A DNA stretch of 64,000 nucleotides, taken from assembly GCF_006539185.1 (NCBI RefSeq), contig NZ_BJMN01000011.1, forward strand, positions 186,001 through 250,000, in the 5' to 3' direction. Positions 37,972 to 49,473 of this stretch are shown here, one piece after another. A program made the position numbers and the translations under genes. The first letter of the stretch is position 1; the number at the start of each line of letters is the position of its first letter. The stretch comes from Streptomyces gardneri. Lineage in GTDB: Bacteria > Actinomycetota > Actinomycetes > Streptomycetales > Streptomycetaceae. Below the pieces are notes generated by a model. It saw only the letters and a program-made list of their open reading frames with translations, was not told the DNA's origin and did no database searches.

Positions 37972-38097
37972 GGCTCGATCCTCGGCCGGCCGATCGCCCC
38001 CGGCCATCGGTGCGCGGCCATCAGTGTCTTCGGTGTCTATCGCCGTCGCGCTACTCGGCGGTAATCTGCGGGCCCGTCCGCAGCTTGGGGGAGTCGC

Positions 38098-38970
38098 ATG
38101 GGCACCGTCATGACGTTCGATCCCGTCTCCGAGCACGAGAGGACCCGCGCGGCGCTGGCCGCCGCGATCCCGCGCCTCACGCGGCTGCTCCGCGAGGTTC
38201 CCGACCTGGACGCCGCCTCCGGTGTCCCGAAATGGACCGTCGGCGACGTCGGCGCGCATCTCGCCTCCGTATACCTCGCGTACGGCTCCGTCGTCCCGGC
38301 CGACGCGGCCCCCGGCGCAGGCATCGACTGGGGGAGCGTCCTGCCCTCCGGCGATCTGCCCTTCGTCGAGCGGATCACGGCCATGAACGACACCTCGATC
38401 GGGCTCCTCGACGGCGAGGGGCGCGCCCGGCTCGGCGACCTCCTCGCCGAACGGGGTGAGACGTTCCTGCGGATCACCGAGGGTCTCGCCCCGGACACCC
38501 CGGTCACCGCGCCCTGGTACGGGCCCGAGCCGACGCTCACCGTGGCGGTGGTGACCGGCCTGATGCTCAGCGAGAGCCTCGTGCACGGCCTGGACATCGC
38601 GCGCGGAGCCGGGCTTCCGTGGTCGATCGGCGCGGACGACGCGAGCCTGGTGATCGGCCAGTCGATGCCGACGATGATGAGCCTGGCCCTGGACACGGCG
38701 AAGGCGCGGGGCGTCCGCATCGCGTTCGACCTGGTCGTCAGGGGTGGGCCGCGCCTCGCAGTCGTCGTCGCCGACGGGACGATGACGGTGACCCGCGACG
38801 CCCCGCCGCGCGCGTACGACTGCAGGCTCACGGTCGAACCGACCGCCTTCCTGCTCGTCTCCTTCCGGCGCACGCCGATCTGGAAGGCCATCGCCCTGGG
38901 CCGGATGCGAGCCGGCGGCCGCAAACCGTGGCTCGCCGCACGGCTCGGCGACCTCGTCGCCACCCCCTGA
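38098..38970 (+). CDS. Maleylpyruvate isomerase-like, mycothiol-dependent enzyme
   Basis: 290 residues. The N-terminal DinB-like metal-binding helical domain (KWTVGDVGAHLASVYLAYGS; LSESLVHGLDIARGAG) carries the His residues of the MDMPI family. The C-terminal part (RIAFDLVVRGGPRLAVVVAD; LTVEPTAFLLVSFRR) is an SCP2-like domain. Such proteins use mycothiol in isomerase or transferase reactions; the substrate is not known. ATG 38098 is preceded by GGGGGAG. It is divergent from the VOC gene, with 126 bases between the starts. Confidence 0.8.
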   Translation: MGTVMTFDPVSEHERTRAALAAAIPRLTRLLREVPDLDAASGVPKWTVGDVGAHLASVYLAYGSVVPADAAPGAGIDWGSVLPSGDLPFVERITAMNDTSIGLLDGEGRARLGDLLAERGETFLRITEGLAPDTPVTAPWYGPEPTLTVAVVTGLMLSESLVHGLDIARGAGLPWSIGADDASLVIGQSMPTMMSLALDTAKARGVRIAFDLVVRGGPRLAVVVADGTMTVTRDAPPRAYDCRLTVEPTAFLLVSFRRTPIWKAIALGRMRAGGRKPWLAARLGDLVATP

Positions 38971-39029
38971 GCACGCCACCACGGAACTACGGGGCGGCCG
39001 GGCATGACCGAGCGGCGGGGATGCACTAG

Positions 39030-39053
39030 AGTTATCTCGACATCGAGATAACT
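39030..39053. promoter_or_regulatory. 24-bp perfect palindrome upstream of aconitase
   Basis: Arms AGTTATCTCGA and TCGAGATAACT flank a CA centre with no mismatch. It lies ~127 bases before the aconitase GTG. It shares GTTATCTC-N6-GAGAT with the element in front of the XRE-MurA gene. This is most likely a dimeric regulator site. Confidence 0.75.
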
Positions 39054-39083
39054 GCTTACGGCGCACCGCAGCCGCCCACTCGG

Positions 39084-39113
39084 TAAGGGTTACCTAACTA
39101 AGCCTTACCTTAG
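39084..39113. promoter_or_regulatory. Possible iron box (DmdR/IdeR-like) upstream of aconitase
   Basis: An A+T-rich stretch (ttacctaactaagccttacc) whose reverse complement matches a 19-bp TTAGGTTAGGCTCACCTAA-type consensus at 13 positions by eye; one half-site is good and the other degenerate. Iron control of an iron-sulphur aconitase would make sense, but the match is weak. Confidence 0.35.
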
Positions 39114-41897
<2,784 letters not shown>

Positions 41898-41915
41898 CGT
41901 CCGGTTCGGTAACGG

Positions 41916-41955
41916 GAAAGGGCCCCGCTCCTCGGAAGAGGAGCGGGGCCCTTTC
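41916..41955. terminator. Strong bidirectional terminator hairpin
   Basis: A perfect 18-bp stem (41916-41933 with 41938-41955) with GGAA loop and a T-rich edge on each strand. It sits between convergent acnA and the FG-GAP gene. Confidence 0.95.
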
Positions 41956-41997
41956 GCTTGTCCTGATGCCGAGGCGCTCAGAGGCGCCCGGGGACGA

Positions 41998-42918
41998 CTA
42001 GAACAGCTCGCGGAAGCCGTTCCAGCCGGACGTGCCGATCTTCACGCGGCCGGTGTACGGGGTCGAGGCGCTGCCCCGGCCCTTGTACAGCCACAGCGCG
42101 CCGGCACCGTCGCGGGCGACGAGGTCGGCCTTGCCGTCGAAGTTCAGGTCGCCCGAGGAGACGATGGCGTTGTACGAGTTCCAGCCACTGCCGATACGGG
42201 TGCGCTGGGCGAAGGGCGTCCGGTAGTTGCCGGTGCCCTTGTAGAGCCACAGGACGCCGCTGCGGTCACGCGCGACGACGTCGGGACGCCCGTCGCCCGA
42301 GACATCGCCCTTGCCGGCGATCTGGGTGTACGCGTTCCAGCCGGAACCGATGCGGTAGCGCTGGGTCACCGAGCCGTTGCCGTTGCCCAGGTAGTGCCAC
42401 AGCACACCGGCGCTGTCGCGGGCGAGCAGGTCGTCGGCCGTGCCGCCGCCGGTGTTGGCGGCGGAGAAGACCTCGTTGTAGATGCCCCAGCCGCCGCCGA
42501 TGAAGCGGGGCGAGCCGCCGAACGCGGTGTAGGTCAGGTCGCCGCTGTTGACGGTGTACATACCGTCGGCGGCGCCGTTGCCGTTCATGTCGGCCTGCGA
42601 GAAGTGCTTGTCGTAGTTCCAGCCGGAGCCGGACTGGGTGTTGAGACGCTGGATGGCGCCGCCACCGACCGGCTCGTAACGCCAGATGATGCCCGCGCTG
42701 TTCACGCCGTTCAGGTAGTTCACCGGAGCGGCGGCGGCGGCAGCGTCGGCGGCGAAGGCGCTCGCGCCGGAGGTCTGCTCGGGGGCGGCGGCGATGCTGG
42801 GCTTCGGCGCGTCGGCCGCGACCGCGGCCGTCGTGGTGCCCACCAGGGCCGCCGTTATCGCCGCGACCGTGACACGGGACAGGACGCCCGTGCGATTCAG
42901 GCCAGAAGACTTGGCCAC
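41998..42918 (-). CDS. Secreted FG-GAP/VCBS repeat protein
   Basis: 306 residues from GTG 42918, chosen because TTGGAG lies 6 bases upstream. The N-terminus (MAKSSGLNRTGVLSRVTVAA, then a hydrophobic run to AVAA) is a Sec signal peptide. The mature part is a set of FG-GAP-like units (DVSGDGRPDVVARDRSGVLW, DLNFDGKADLVARDGAGALW) forming a beta-propeller with calcium-type D-x-D/N-x-D loops. Such proteins are abundant and secreted in Streptomyces and may bind carbohydrate or protein. No catalytic domain is visible. Confidence 0.85.
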   Translation of the reverse strand: MAKSSGLNRTGVLSRVTVAAITAALVGTTTAAVAADAPKPSIAAAPEQTSGASAFAADAAAAAAPVNYLNGVNSAGIIWRYEPVGGGAIQRLNTQSGSGWNYDKHFSQADMNGNGAADGMYTVNSGDLTYTAFGGSPRFIGGGWGIYNEVFSAANTGGGTADDLLARDSAGVLWHYLGNGNGSVTQRYRIGSGWNAYTQIAGKGDVSGDGRPDVVARDRSGVLWLYKGTGNYRTPFAQRTRIGSGWNSYNAIVSSGDLNFDGKADLVARDGAGALWLYKGRGSASTPYTGRVKIGTSGWNGFRELF

Positions 42919-43469
42919 GTAGTACTCCAAATGCGTAGGGAACAGGCAGGTTCGCCGCGCCTCCGTCGCGAGGACGGGCGTCGGCGAGAGCTCTATGATC
43001 CCGGATCCTCCTTATGGAATCTTCACTTGGTGGGGGGTCTGTGACACAACTGTTTCGGTCACGGCCGTATGTCCCCCTTTGCCCCCACGTCACCCCGGTC
43101 GGCACGGTTCGGTCCCACCAATGGCGCGGCGAGGTCTCCAATATGTGGAGGTCTGATGTGCTGTCAAGGGTGTTACAGGGCCAACGGTTGGACGAAACGC
43201 CGCAGATTCGGCGCGCTTATCGCGGAGGTCTCAACTCGGGAAAGATGGTTGCTGAAACCTGCTTTCGATCTTGCTCAGGTGAAGGGAAGTGGACTATACC
43301 TGTCGGCGTCCAGCCAGTCGGAGCACTCCTCGGAACGCTCCGGCGACGGCCCGACGCGTGCACGACCCGGCTGCAAATAACCGCGGTGGCGGGGCCCTTC
43401 GCCTGTGGCGAGTGAGTACGGGCGACCGGTACACCGCCTGAGTCCTGAATAGAAGGCGAGGACTTGAGC
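42919..43469. other. Long intergenic region upstream of ngcE
   Basis: 551 bases without a convincing gene. A plus-strand frame of 133 codons (43014-43415) lacks a ribosome site and coding bias. The region is less G+C-rich than its neighbours and holds a DasR-like site with promoter at 43271-43303. It also holds the imperfect inverted repeat gtgacacaactgtttcggtcac near 43032-43053. It carries the promoters of both divergent genes. Confidence 0.6.
43271..43303 (+). promoter_or_regulatory. Candidate DasR (dre) site over an ngcEFG promoter
   Basis: agtggactatacctgt (43288-43303) matches the dre consensus A(G/C)TGGTCTAGACCA(G/C)T at 13 of 16 positions. It overlaps a TATACC -10 (43295-43300) that has TTGCTC (43271-43276) 18 bases upstream. 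DasR is the GlcNAc-responsive repressor of aminosugar genes in Streptomyces. Confidence 0.6.
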
Positions 43470-44915
43470 ATGGGATCCACCCCCGCACACACCAATGAGG
43501 GCCCCGGCCGTCGCGACCTGATCAAGCGTTCCGCGGCGATCGGCCTGATCTCGGTGCCCACGATGGGCTTCCTCTCCGCCTGCGCGAGCAGCAGCGGCGA
43601 CGGCAACGGAAAGGTCGAGAAGGGCACGAAGACCGAAAAGAACCCGCTCGCGGTGAACGAGGGGGCGCCGCTCGACTTCGTCCTCTTCGACGGCGGATTC
43701 GGCCAGCAGTACGCCAAGGACGCGGTCAAGATCTACGAGACCAATTATCCCAAGGCGAAGGTCAAGTTCACCCCCACCCAGAAGATCACCACCACGCTGC
43801 AGCCGCGCTTCAACGGCGGCAACCCGCCGGACCTCATCGACAACTCGGGCGCCGAGCAGATGGACATGGGTGTCCTCGTCGGCCAGAAGCAGCTCGCGGA
43901 CCTGACCCCGCTCCTGGATGCGCCGTCCATCGACGACCCGAAGAAGACGGTCCGTGACACCCTGCGGCCCGGCATCGTCGAGATGGGCCAGTTCGACGGC
44001 CAGCCCTGCTGGATCCTGAACTACGCCTACACGGTCTACGGCGTCTGGTACTCGCAGAAGCTCCTCGACTCGCTCGACGCGAAGTACCCGCAGACCTGGG
44101 ACGAGATGATCGCCGTCTGCGAGAAGGCGAAGAAGAAGGGCATCGCGGCCTGGACGTACGCGGGCAAGCACCCGTACTACGTCCCCTTCTCGCTCTACCC
44201 GATGATCGCCAAGGTCGGCGGCCGCGAGGTCCTGGACGCCATCGACAACCTGGAGCCGAAGGCCTGGGAGCACTCCGCGGTCAAGGCGTGTTTCGAGGCG
44301 TACTACGAGCTCGTCAGGAAGGGCTACATCCTCAAGGGCACCCCCGGCCTCGACCACATCCAGTCGCAGACGGCCTGGACCGAGGGCAAGGCGCTGTTCA
44401 TCCCGAACGGCTCCTGGGTCGAGAACGAGGCCGCGAAGACCATGCCGGCCGACTTCGGTCTCGCCGTCTCCGGCCCGACCGGCCTCGACGCCTCGGACAA
44501 GATGCCCTTCGGCACCATCTGGGCCGCGGGCGGCGAGCCCTTCATCGTCCCGGCGAAGGCGGCGAACCCCGCGGGCGGCATGGAGCAGCTGCGCATCATG
44601 CTCAGCGAGGCCTCCTCCAAGAACTTCACCCAGTCCGTGAAGTCCCTGACCGCCCTCAACGGCGGCACCGACGGCATCGAGCTCTCCCCGGGCCTCAAGT
44701 CCGGCGTCGCGGCCCTGGAGAAGGCCGGCCAGAACGTCGTCAACCCGCGTCTCCAGGACTGGTACGTCGCCCTCCAGAAGGAGAAGATCGGTGTCGCCGG
44801 CATCGGTGAGCTGATGGCGGGCCGTGCCACCCCGGCCGAGACGATCAAGAAGATCCAGAAGTACGCCGACGAGGCGGCCCAGGACTCGTCGATCAAGCAC
44901 TACAAGCACCAGTGA
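43470..44915 (+). CDS. ngcE: N-acetylglucosamine/chitobiose ABC transporter, substrate-binding lipoprotein
   Basis: 481 residues from ATG 43470. The signal peptide has a twin-arginine start (GRRDLIKRSAAIG) and a lipobox ending LSAC, so it is probably a Tat-exported lipoprotein. The mature part is a family 1 extracellular solute-binding protein (IYETNYPKAKVKFTPTQK; LIDNSGAEQMDMG; DWYVALQKEKIGVAGIGELM). Sequence and the order ngcE-ngcF-ngcG-ROK regulator match the NgcEFG importer of Streptomyces. It binds GlcNAc and chitobiose outside the membrane. The operon has no ATPase gene; in Streptomyces the shared ATPase MsiK serves such importers. Confidence 0.85.
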   Translation: MGSTPAHTNEGPGRRDLIKRSAAIGLISVPTMGFLSACASSSGDGNGKVEKGTKTEKNPLAVNEGAPLDFVLFDGGFGQQYAKDAVKIYETNYPKAKVKFTPTQKITTTLQPRFNGGNPPDLIDNSGAEQMDMGVLVGQKQLADLTPLLDAPSIDDPKKTVRDTLRPGIVEMGQFDGQPCWILNYAYTVYGVWYSQKLLDSLDAKYPQTWDEMIAVCEKAKKKGIAAWTYAGKHPYYVPFSLYPMIAKVGGREVLDAIDNLEPKAWEHSAVKACFEAYYELVRKGYILKGTPGLDHIQSQTAWTEGKALFIPNGSWVENEAAKTMPADFGLAVSGPTGLDASDKMPFGTIWAAGGEPFIVPAKAANPAGGMEQLRIMLSEASSKNFTQSVKSLTALNGGTDGIELSPGLKSGVAALEKAGQNVVNPRLQDWYVALQKEKIGVAGIGELMAGRATPAETIKKIQKYADEAAQDSSIKHYKHQ

Positions 44916-45015
44916 GCAGCGCCGGGGCCCCTTCCCGCCGACCGGGAGCGGGCCCCGGGCCCTTCGCGCGTCACAGCAGCGGCGCGCCTCCGCGGGAAGA
45001 TCGGGGTCGGTAGGA

Positions 45016-45945
45016 ATGCAACACGGCAAGTACCGTTTCATCGTGGGGTTCCTGGCGGCCCCCCTCGCGCTCTACGCGCTCTTCGTCATCTGGCCGTTCA
45101 TCCAGTCCATCTACTACTCGTTCACGGACTGGACCGGACTGAGTCCCGAATTCGGGATGGTCGGATTCGACAACTACAGCAGAATGCTGGACGACGAGGT
45201 CTTCTGGAAGTCGGTCCAGCACAGCCTGACCTTCGCGGTGGTGCTGCCGCTGGTGACCGTCGGACTCGCGCTGTTCTTCGCCTTCATGCTCAATGTCGGC
45301 GGTCGGCGCCGTAAGGGCGCGGCCATCGCGGGTGTGCGCGGATCGTCTTTCTACAAGATTGTCTATTTCTTCCCGCAGGTGCTGTCGATCGCGATCGTGG
45401 CGCTCCTCTTCCAGTTCGCCTACAACCCGAACAGCGGAGCGATCAATTCCGTTCTGAAGGGGGTCGGTCTCGGCAGCGTCCAGCCCGACTGGCTCGGCGA
45501 TCCGGATCTCGCCCTCATCTGCGTGATGGTGGTTCTCGTCTGGTCCACCGTCGGATTCTTCGTCGTCCTCTTCTCGGCCGGCATGGCATCCATTCCGAGG
45601 GACTTCTACGAGGCGGCACTGCTCGACGGCGCGAACCGTTTCACCACGTTCTTCAAGATCACCCTGCCGCTGCTCTGGGACACCGTGCAGTCGGGCTGGA
45701 TCTACATGGGCATCCTCGCGCTCGGCGCGGAGTCCTTCGCCGTCGTCCAGATCATGACCGTCGGCCCCAACGGCGGCGGGCCCGACTACTCGACCATCGT
45801 CCTTCCGCTGTACGTGTACCAGAAGGCGTTCCGGGACGGTCAGGCCGCCTACGCCACGACCATCGGTGTCGCGCTCCTCCTCGTCACGCTGGCCTTCGCG
45901 GCCGTCGTGATGAAGGTGGGCCGGCGCGAGCGGCTGGAGTTCTGA
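45016..45945 (+). CDS. ngcF: Sugar ABC transporter permease
   Basis: 309 residues from ATG 45016. Six membrane helices, and the permease loop EAALLDGANRFTTFFKITLP (EAA motif) contacts the ATPase. It is the first of two CUT1-type permeases after the NgcE-like lipoprotein; the stop overlaps the next start (TGATG). Only a weak ribosome site is visible, so translational readthrough of the transcript from ngcE is assumed. Confidence 0.85.
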   Translation: MQHGKYRFIVGFLAAPLALYALFVIWPFIQSIYYSFTDWTGLSPEFGMVGFDNYSRMLDDEVFWKSVQHSLTFAVVLPLVTVGLALFFAFMLNVGGRRRKGAAIAGVRGSSFYKIVYFFPQVLSIAIVALLFQFAYNPNSGAINSVLKGVGLGSVQPDWLGDPDLALICVMVVLVWSTVGFFVVLFSAGMASIPRDFYEAALLDGANRFTTFFKITLPLLWDTVQSGWIYMGILALGAESFAVVQIMTVGPNGGGPDYSTIVLPLYVYQKAFRDGQAAYATTIGVALLLVTLAFAAVVMKVGRRERLEF

Positions 45946-46883
45946 TGAAGACGACCGACACTGCCACCACCGGCGTCGAGAGCCCCGGCTCCCCGGGCGG
46001 CTCCGGGCCCGTGCTCACCAAGACGGCGGAGCCCGCGCCCCCCAAGCAGTCCAAGAAGGAGGGCGCGACCCTCAACGTCTTCTCGCACGGCGTCCTGATC
46101 ATCTGGGCGATCATGGTCGTCATGCCGCTGCTCTGGGCGGTCATGACCTCCTTCAAGACCGACAGGGCGATCTTCACCTCGCCGTGGTCGCTGCCCGACA
46201 AGCTGCACTTCGAGAACTGGTCACGCGCCTGGACCGAGGCGCACATGAGCGACTACTTCCTGAACACGCTCCTGGTGGTCGGTGGCTCTCTCGTCGGCAC
46301 CCTGCTGTTCGGCTCGATGGCGGCCTACGTCCTGGCCCGCTTCGACTTCCCGGGCAACCGGTTCATCTACTTCCTCTTCATCGGAGGGATGAGCTTCCCG
46401 ATCATCCTGGCGCTCGTGCCGCTGTTCTACGTGATGCAGAACATGGCGCTGCTCAACACGCTGCACGGCCTGATCCTCGTGTACATCGCGTACTCGCTGC
46501 CGTTCACCGTCTTCTTCCTCACCGCCTTCTTCCGCACCCTGCCGACCTCGGTGGCGGAAGCGGCCTTCGTCGACGGCGCCTCGCACACCAGGACCTTCTT
46601 CCAGGTGATGCTGCCGATGGCGAAGCCGGGCCTGATCAGCGTCGGCATCTTCAACTTCCTCGGCCAGTGGAACCAGTACCTGCTGCCGACCGTGCTCAAC
46701 ACCGAGCCGGAGAAGAAGGTGCTCTCCCAGGGCCTCGTCCAGCTGGCCGTCAGCCAGGGCTACAAGGGAGACTGGTCCGGTCTCTTCGCCGGCCTCGTCA
46801 TGGCGATGCTGCCGGTCCTGGCCGCGTACATCATCTTCCAGCGGCAGGTGGTGGCCGGTCTCACCGCCGGCGCCGTGAAGTAG
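45945..46883 (+). CDS. ngcG: Sugar ABC transporter permease
   Basis: 312 residues. The N-terminal ~45 residues are hydrophilic, followed by six helices. The EAA motif reads EAAFVDGASHTRTFFQVMLP. It forms the membrane channel with the preceding permease. The start shares one base with the previous stop. A terminator hairpin at 46935-46962 ends the operon. Confidence 0.87.
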   Translation: MKTTDTATTGVESPGSPGGSGPVLTKTAEPAPPKQSKKEGATLNVFSHGVLIIWAIMVVMPLLWAVMTSFKTDRAIFTSPWSLPDKLHFENWSRAWTEAHMSDYFLNTLLVVGGSLVGTLLFGSMAAYVLARFDFPGNRFIYFLFIGGMSFPIILALVPLFYVMQNMALLNTLHGLILVYIAYSLPFTVFFLTAFFRTLPTSVAEAAFVDGASHTRTFFQVMLPMAKPGLISVGIFNFLGQWNQYLLPTVLNTEPEKKVLSQGLVQLAVSQGYKGDWSGLFAGLVMAMLPVLAAYIIFQRQVVAGLTAGAVK

Positions 46884-46934
46884 CCGCACCTCCCCCGAGA
46901 GGGGTCCGAGAACCCCGCTCTCCCGCCTCCGAAG

Positions 46935-46962
46935 GGCCCCCGGCGCCGCCGCGCCGGGGGCC
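46935..46962 (+). terminator. Terminator of ngcEFG
   Basis: GGCCCCCGGCGC and GCGCCGGGGGCC pair perfectly over a 4-base loop and are followed by TTTC. Confidence 0.9.
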
Positions 46963-47042
46963 TTTCGTGTGCCGTGACACCCGACGCCCACTGCTCAAGG
47001 TCTTGACGGGGAGCAAGCCGAAAGCGTCCCCTTAGAGTTCAC

Positions 47043-48287
47043 ATGTTGGAGAAAACGGTGGGAGTGAGTGAGTCGATGGAGACTCCTGGGTCGCAGACGT
47101 CTCTGCACAGGGCCAATCTCGAACGGGTCGTCCGGGCGGTGCGCATGGCCGGCTCGCTCACCCAGGCGGAGATCGCCCGGGCGACGGGCCTGTCCGCCGC
47201 CACGGTCTCCAACATCGTGCGGGAGCTGAAGGACGGCGGGACGGTCGAGGTCACCCCGACCTCCGCGGGGGGCCGCAGGGCCCGCAGCGTCTCGCTCTCC
47301 GGGGACGCGGGCATCGTCATCGGCGTCGATTTCGGCCACACCCATCTGCGGGTCGCCGTCGGCAACCTCGCCCACCAGGTGCTGGCCGAGGAGGCCGAGC
47401 CGCTCGACGTGGACGCCTCCGCCGCCGAGGGCTTCGACCGGGCGGAACAGCTGGTCACCCGGCTGATCGCGGCCACCGGGATCGGCCGGGACAAGGTCAT
47501 CGGCGTCGGTCTCGGCGTACCCGGCCCCATCGACGTCTCCTCCGGCCTGCTCGGCTCGACGTCGATCCTCCCGGGCTGGAGCGGCATCAACCCCGCCGAG
47601 GAGCTCTCGGGCCGCCTCGGCGTCCCCGTGCACGTCGACAACGACGCCAACCTCGGCGCGCTCGGCGAGCTGGTCTGGGGGAGCGGGCGGGGCGTCAAGG
47701 ACCTCGCGTACATCAAGGTGGCCAGCGGCGTCGGCGCCGGTCTCGTCATCGACGGGCGGGTCTACCGCGGGCCCGGCGGCACCGCCGGCGAGATCGGGCA
47801 CATCACCCTCGACGAGTCGGGACCGGTCTGCCGCTGCGGCAACCGCGGCTGCCTGGAGACCTTCACGGCCGCCCGCTACGTCCTGCCGCTCCTCCAGCCC
47901 AGTCACGGCCCGGATCTCACCATGGAGCGGGTCGTCCAGCTGGCCCGGGCGGGCGACCCAGGCTGCCGCCGGGTCATCGCCGACGTCGGCCGGCACATCG
48001 GCAGCGGTATCGCCAACCTCTGCAACCTCCTCAACCCCAGCCGGGTCGTCCTCGGCGGCGACCTCGCGGAGGCCGGTGAGCTGGTCCTCGCGCCCATCAG
48101 GGACTCCGTCTCGCGGTACGCGATCCCCAGTGCCGCCCGGCAGCTCTCGCTGGCCCAGGGGGCGCTCGGCGGACGCGCGGAGGTGCTCGGCGCCCTCGCC
48201 CTCGTCCTGAGCGAGATGGGCGATTCGACCCTGTTGGAGAGCCCCCTGCCGTCGGCCGCCGCGGTCTCCACGCCTGCCTTCACTTAG
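47043..48287 (+). CDS. rok7B7: ROK-family transcriptional regulator
   Basis: 414 residues from ATG 47043; in-frame GTGs at 47058 and 47064 are alternatives. N-terminal winged HTH (LTQAEIARATGLSAATVSNI), then a ROK sugar-kinase-like domain (GVDFGHTHLRVAVG; GVGLGVPGPID) and the zinc signature CRCGNRGC. Its place between ngcEFG and xylFGH matches Rok7B7 (SCO6008) of S. coelicolor, reported to control the xylose transporter and to affect carbon catabolite control and antibiotic production. A sugar or sugar phosphate should be the effector. Confidence 0.87.
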   Translation: MLEKTVGVSESMETPGSQTSLHRANLERVVRAVRMAGSLTQAEIARATGLSAATVSNIVRELKDGGTVEVTPTSAGGRRARSVSLSGDAGIVIGVDFGHTHLRVAVGNLAHQVLAEEAEPLDVDASAAEGFDRAEQLVTRLIAATGIGRDKVIGVGLGVPGPIDVSSGLLGSTSILPGWSGINPAEELSGRLGVPVHVDNDANLGALGELVWGSGRGVKDLAYIKVASGVGAGLVIDGRVYRGPGGTAGEIGHITLDESGPVCRCGNRGCLETFTAARYVLPLLQPSHGPDLTMERVVQLARAGDPGCRRVIADVGRHIGSGIANLCNLLNPSRVVLGGDLAEAGELVLAPIRDSVSRYAIPSAARQLSLAQGALGGRAEVLGALALVLSEMGDSTLLESPLPSAAAVSTPAFT

Positions 48288-48288
48288 A

Positions 48289-48317
48289 TAACGAAAGCCA
48301 CCGTTGTCATCTCGTTA
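48289..48317. promoter_or_regulatory. Possible operator upstream of xylF
   Basis: TAACGA and TCGTTA face each other 17 bases apart in an AT-rich stretch right after the ROK stop codon. TTGACG near 48330 may be a -35 element. ROK proteins bind spaced inverted repeats, but the assignment is by position only. Confidence 0.35.
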
Positions 48318-48340
48318 AGAATTTACTTCTTGACGACGGT

Positions 48341-48379
48341 GTTGCGGCCGAGTTGACTTCGGGCATCCTCGGCCGCAAC
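48341..48379 (+). promoter_or_regulatory. Perfect 12-bp stem-loop in the xylF leader
   Basis: GTTGCGGCCGAG pairs with CTCGGCCGCAAC across a 15-base loop, ending about 15 bases before the AGGGAGG ribosome site. It could be an operator, an attenuator or an mRNA-stability element. Confidence 0.6.
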
Positions 48380-48408
48380 GTCGCGGCCTCGTCAGGGAGG
48401 CAACCCCA

Positions 48409-49473
48409 ATGAACGCAGTGACGCGTCGCGCCGTCATAGCCACGGCCGCGGTCTCGATGGCCCTCTCGCTCGCCGCCTGTGGCCAGGCCGGTGGCGGAGA
48501 CAGTGAAGACAAGGGCAGCTCGACCAAGATCGGTCTGCTCCTTCCCGAGAACAAGACCTCGCGCTACGAGGCCCTGGACAAGCCGCAGTTCGAGAAGGCC
48601 GTCAAGGCCGCCTGCTCCGACTGCGAGATCGTGTACAACAACGCCGTCTCCGACGTCGTCAAGCAGAAGCAGCAGTTCGACCAGCTGATCGCCGACGGCG
48701 TCAAGGTCATCGCCCTCGACCCGGTGGACTCGGCCAAGGCCGCGGGCTGGGTCAAGGACGCGAAGGCGAAGGGCGTGAAGGTCGTCGCGTACGACCGCGC
48801 CGTCCCGGGTGCCGACGCCTACGTCAGCCACGACAACAACAAGGTCGGCGAGCTCCAGGGCCAGGCGCTCCTCGCCGCCCTCGGCTCCAAGGCGGCCACC
48901 GCCAACGTCGTGATGATCAACGGCGACGAGAAGGACCCGAACGCGGCCCTGTTCAAGAAGGGCGCCCACACCGCGCTCGACGGCAAGGTCGGCAAGATCG
49001 CCTACGAGGCGTCCGGCGAGTGGGACCCGAAGGTCGCCGGCGAGAAGATGTCCGCCGCGATCTCCTCGGTCGGCAAGGACAAGATCGGCGCCGTCTACTC
49101 GGCCAACGACGGCATGGCCGGCGGCATCATCACCTCCCTCGAGAACGCCGGCGTGAAGAACGTCCCGGTGGGCGGCCAGGACGCCGAGGTCGCGGGCATC
49201 CAGCGCATCGTCGCCGGCTCGCAGACCTTCACGATCTACAAGTCCCCGCTCCAGCTGGCCCCCGAGGCCGCCAAGTTCGCCGTGAACCTGCTCAAGGGCA
49301 AGGAGCTCGGCGCGCAGGGCGCGACCGACGGCGTGCCCTCCACGCTCTTCCCGCCGGTCGTGGTCGACAAGACCAACATCCAGACCACGGTGATCGCGGA
49401 CGGCATCTACAAGGCCGCGGACGTCTGCACCGCGGACCTCGCCGCCAAGTGCACCGAGCTGGGCATCAAGTAA
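48409..49473 (+). CDS. xylF: Xylose ABC transporter substrate-binding lipoprotein
   Basis: 354 residues from ATG 48409, with AGGGAGG upstream. A lipoprotein signal peptide ends in LAAC. The mature domain is a type I periplasmic-binding fold (KIGLLLPENKTSRYEALDKP; DNNKVGELQGQALLAALG; VYSANDGMAGGI) of the xylose/ribose class (CUT2). It captures pentose outside the membrane. It lies after the ROK regulator reported to control it and before xylG/xylH. Confidence 0.92.
   Translation: MNAVTRRAVIATAAVSMALSLAACGQAGGGDSEDKGSSTKIGLLLPENKTSRYEALDKPQFEKAVKAACSDCEIVYNNAVSDVVKQKQQFDQLIADGVKVIALDPVDSAKAAGWVKDAKAKGVKVVAYDRAVPGADAYVSHDNNKVGELQGQALLAALGSKAATANVVMINGDEKDPNAALFKKGAHTALDGKVGKIAYEASGEWDPKVAGEKMSAAISSVGKDKIGAVYSANDGMAGGIITSLENAGVKNVPVGGQDAEVAGIQRIVAGSQTFTIYKSPLQLAPEAAKFAVNLLKGKELGAQGATDGVPSTLFPPVVVDKTNIQTTVIADGIYKAADVCTADLAAKCTELGIK

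Noticed and set aside
43014..43415. 133-codon open frame in the ngcE upstream region
   Set aside because: No ribosome site, no Streptomyces third-position G+C bias and no recognisable domain; it overlaps the candidate promoter and dre site.
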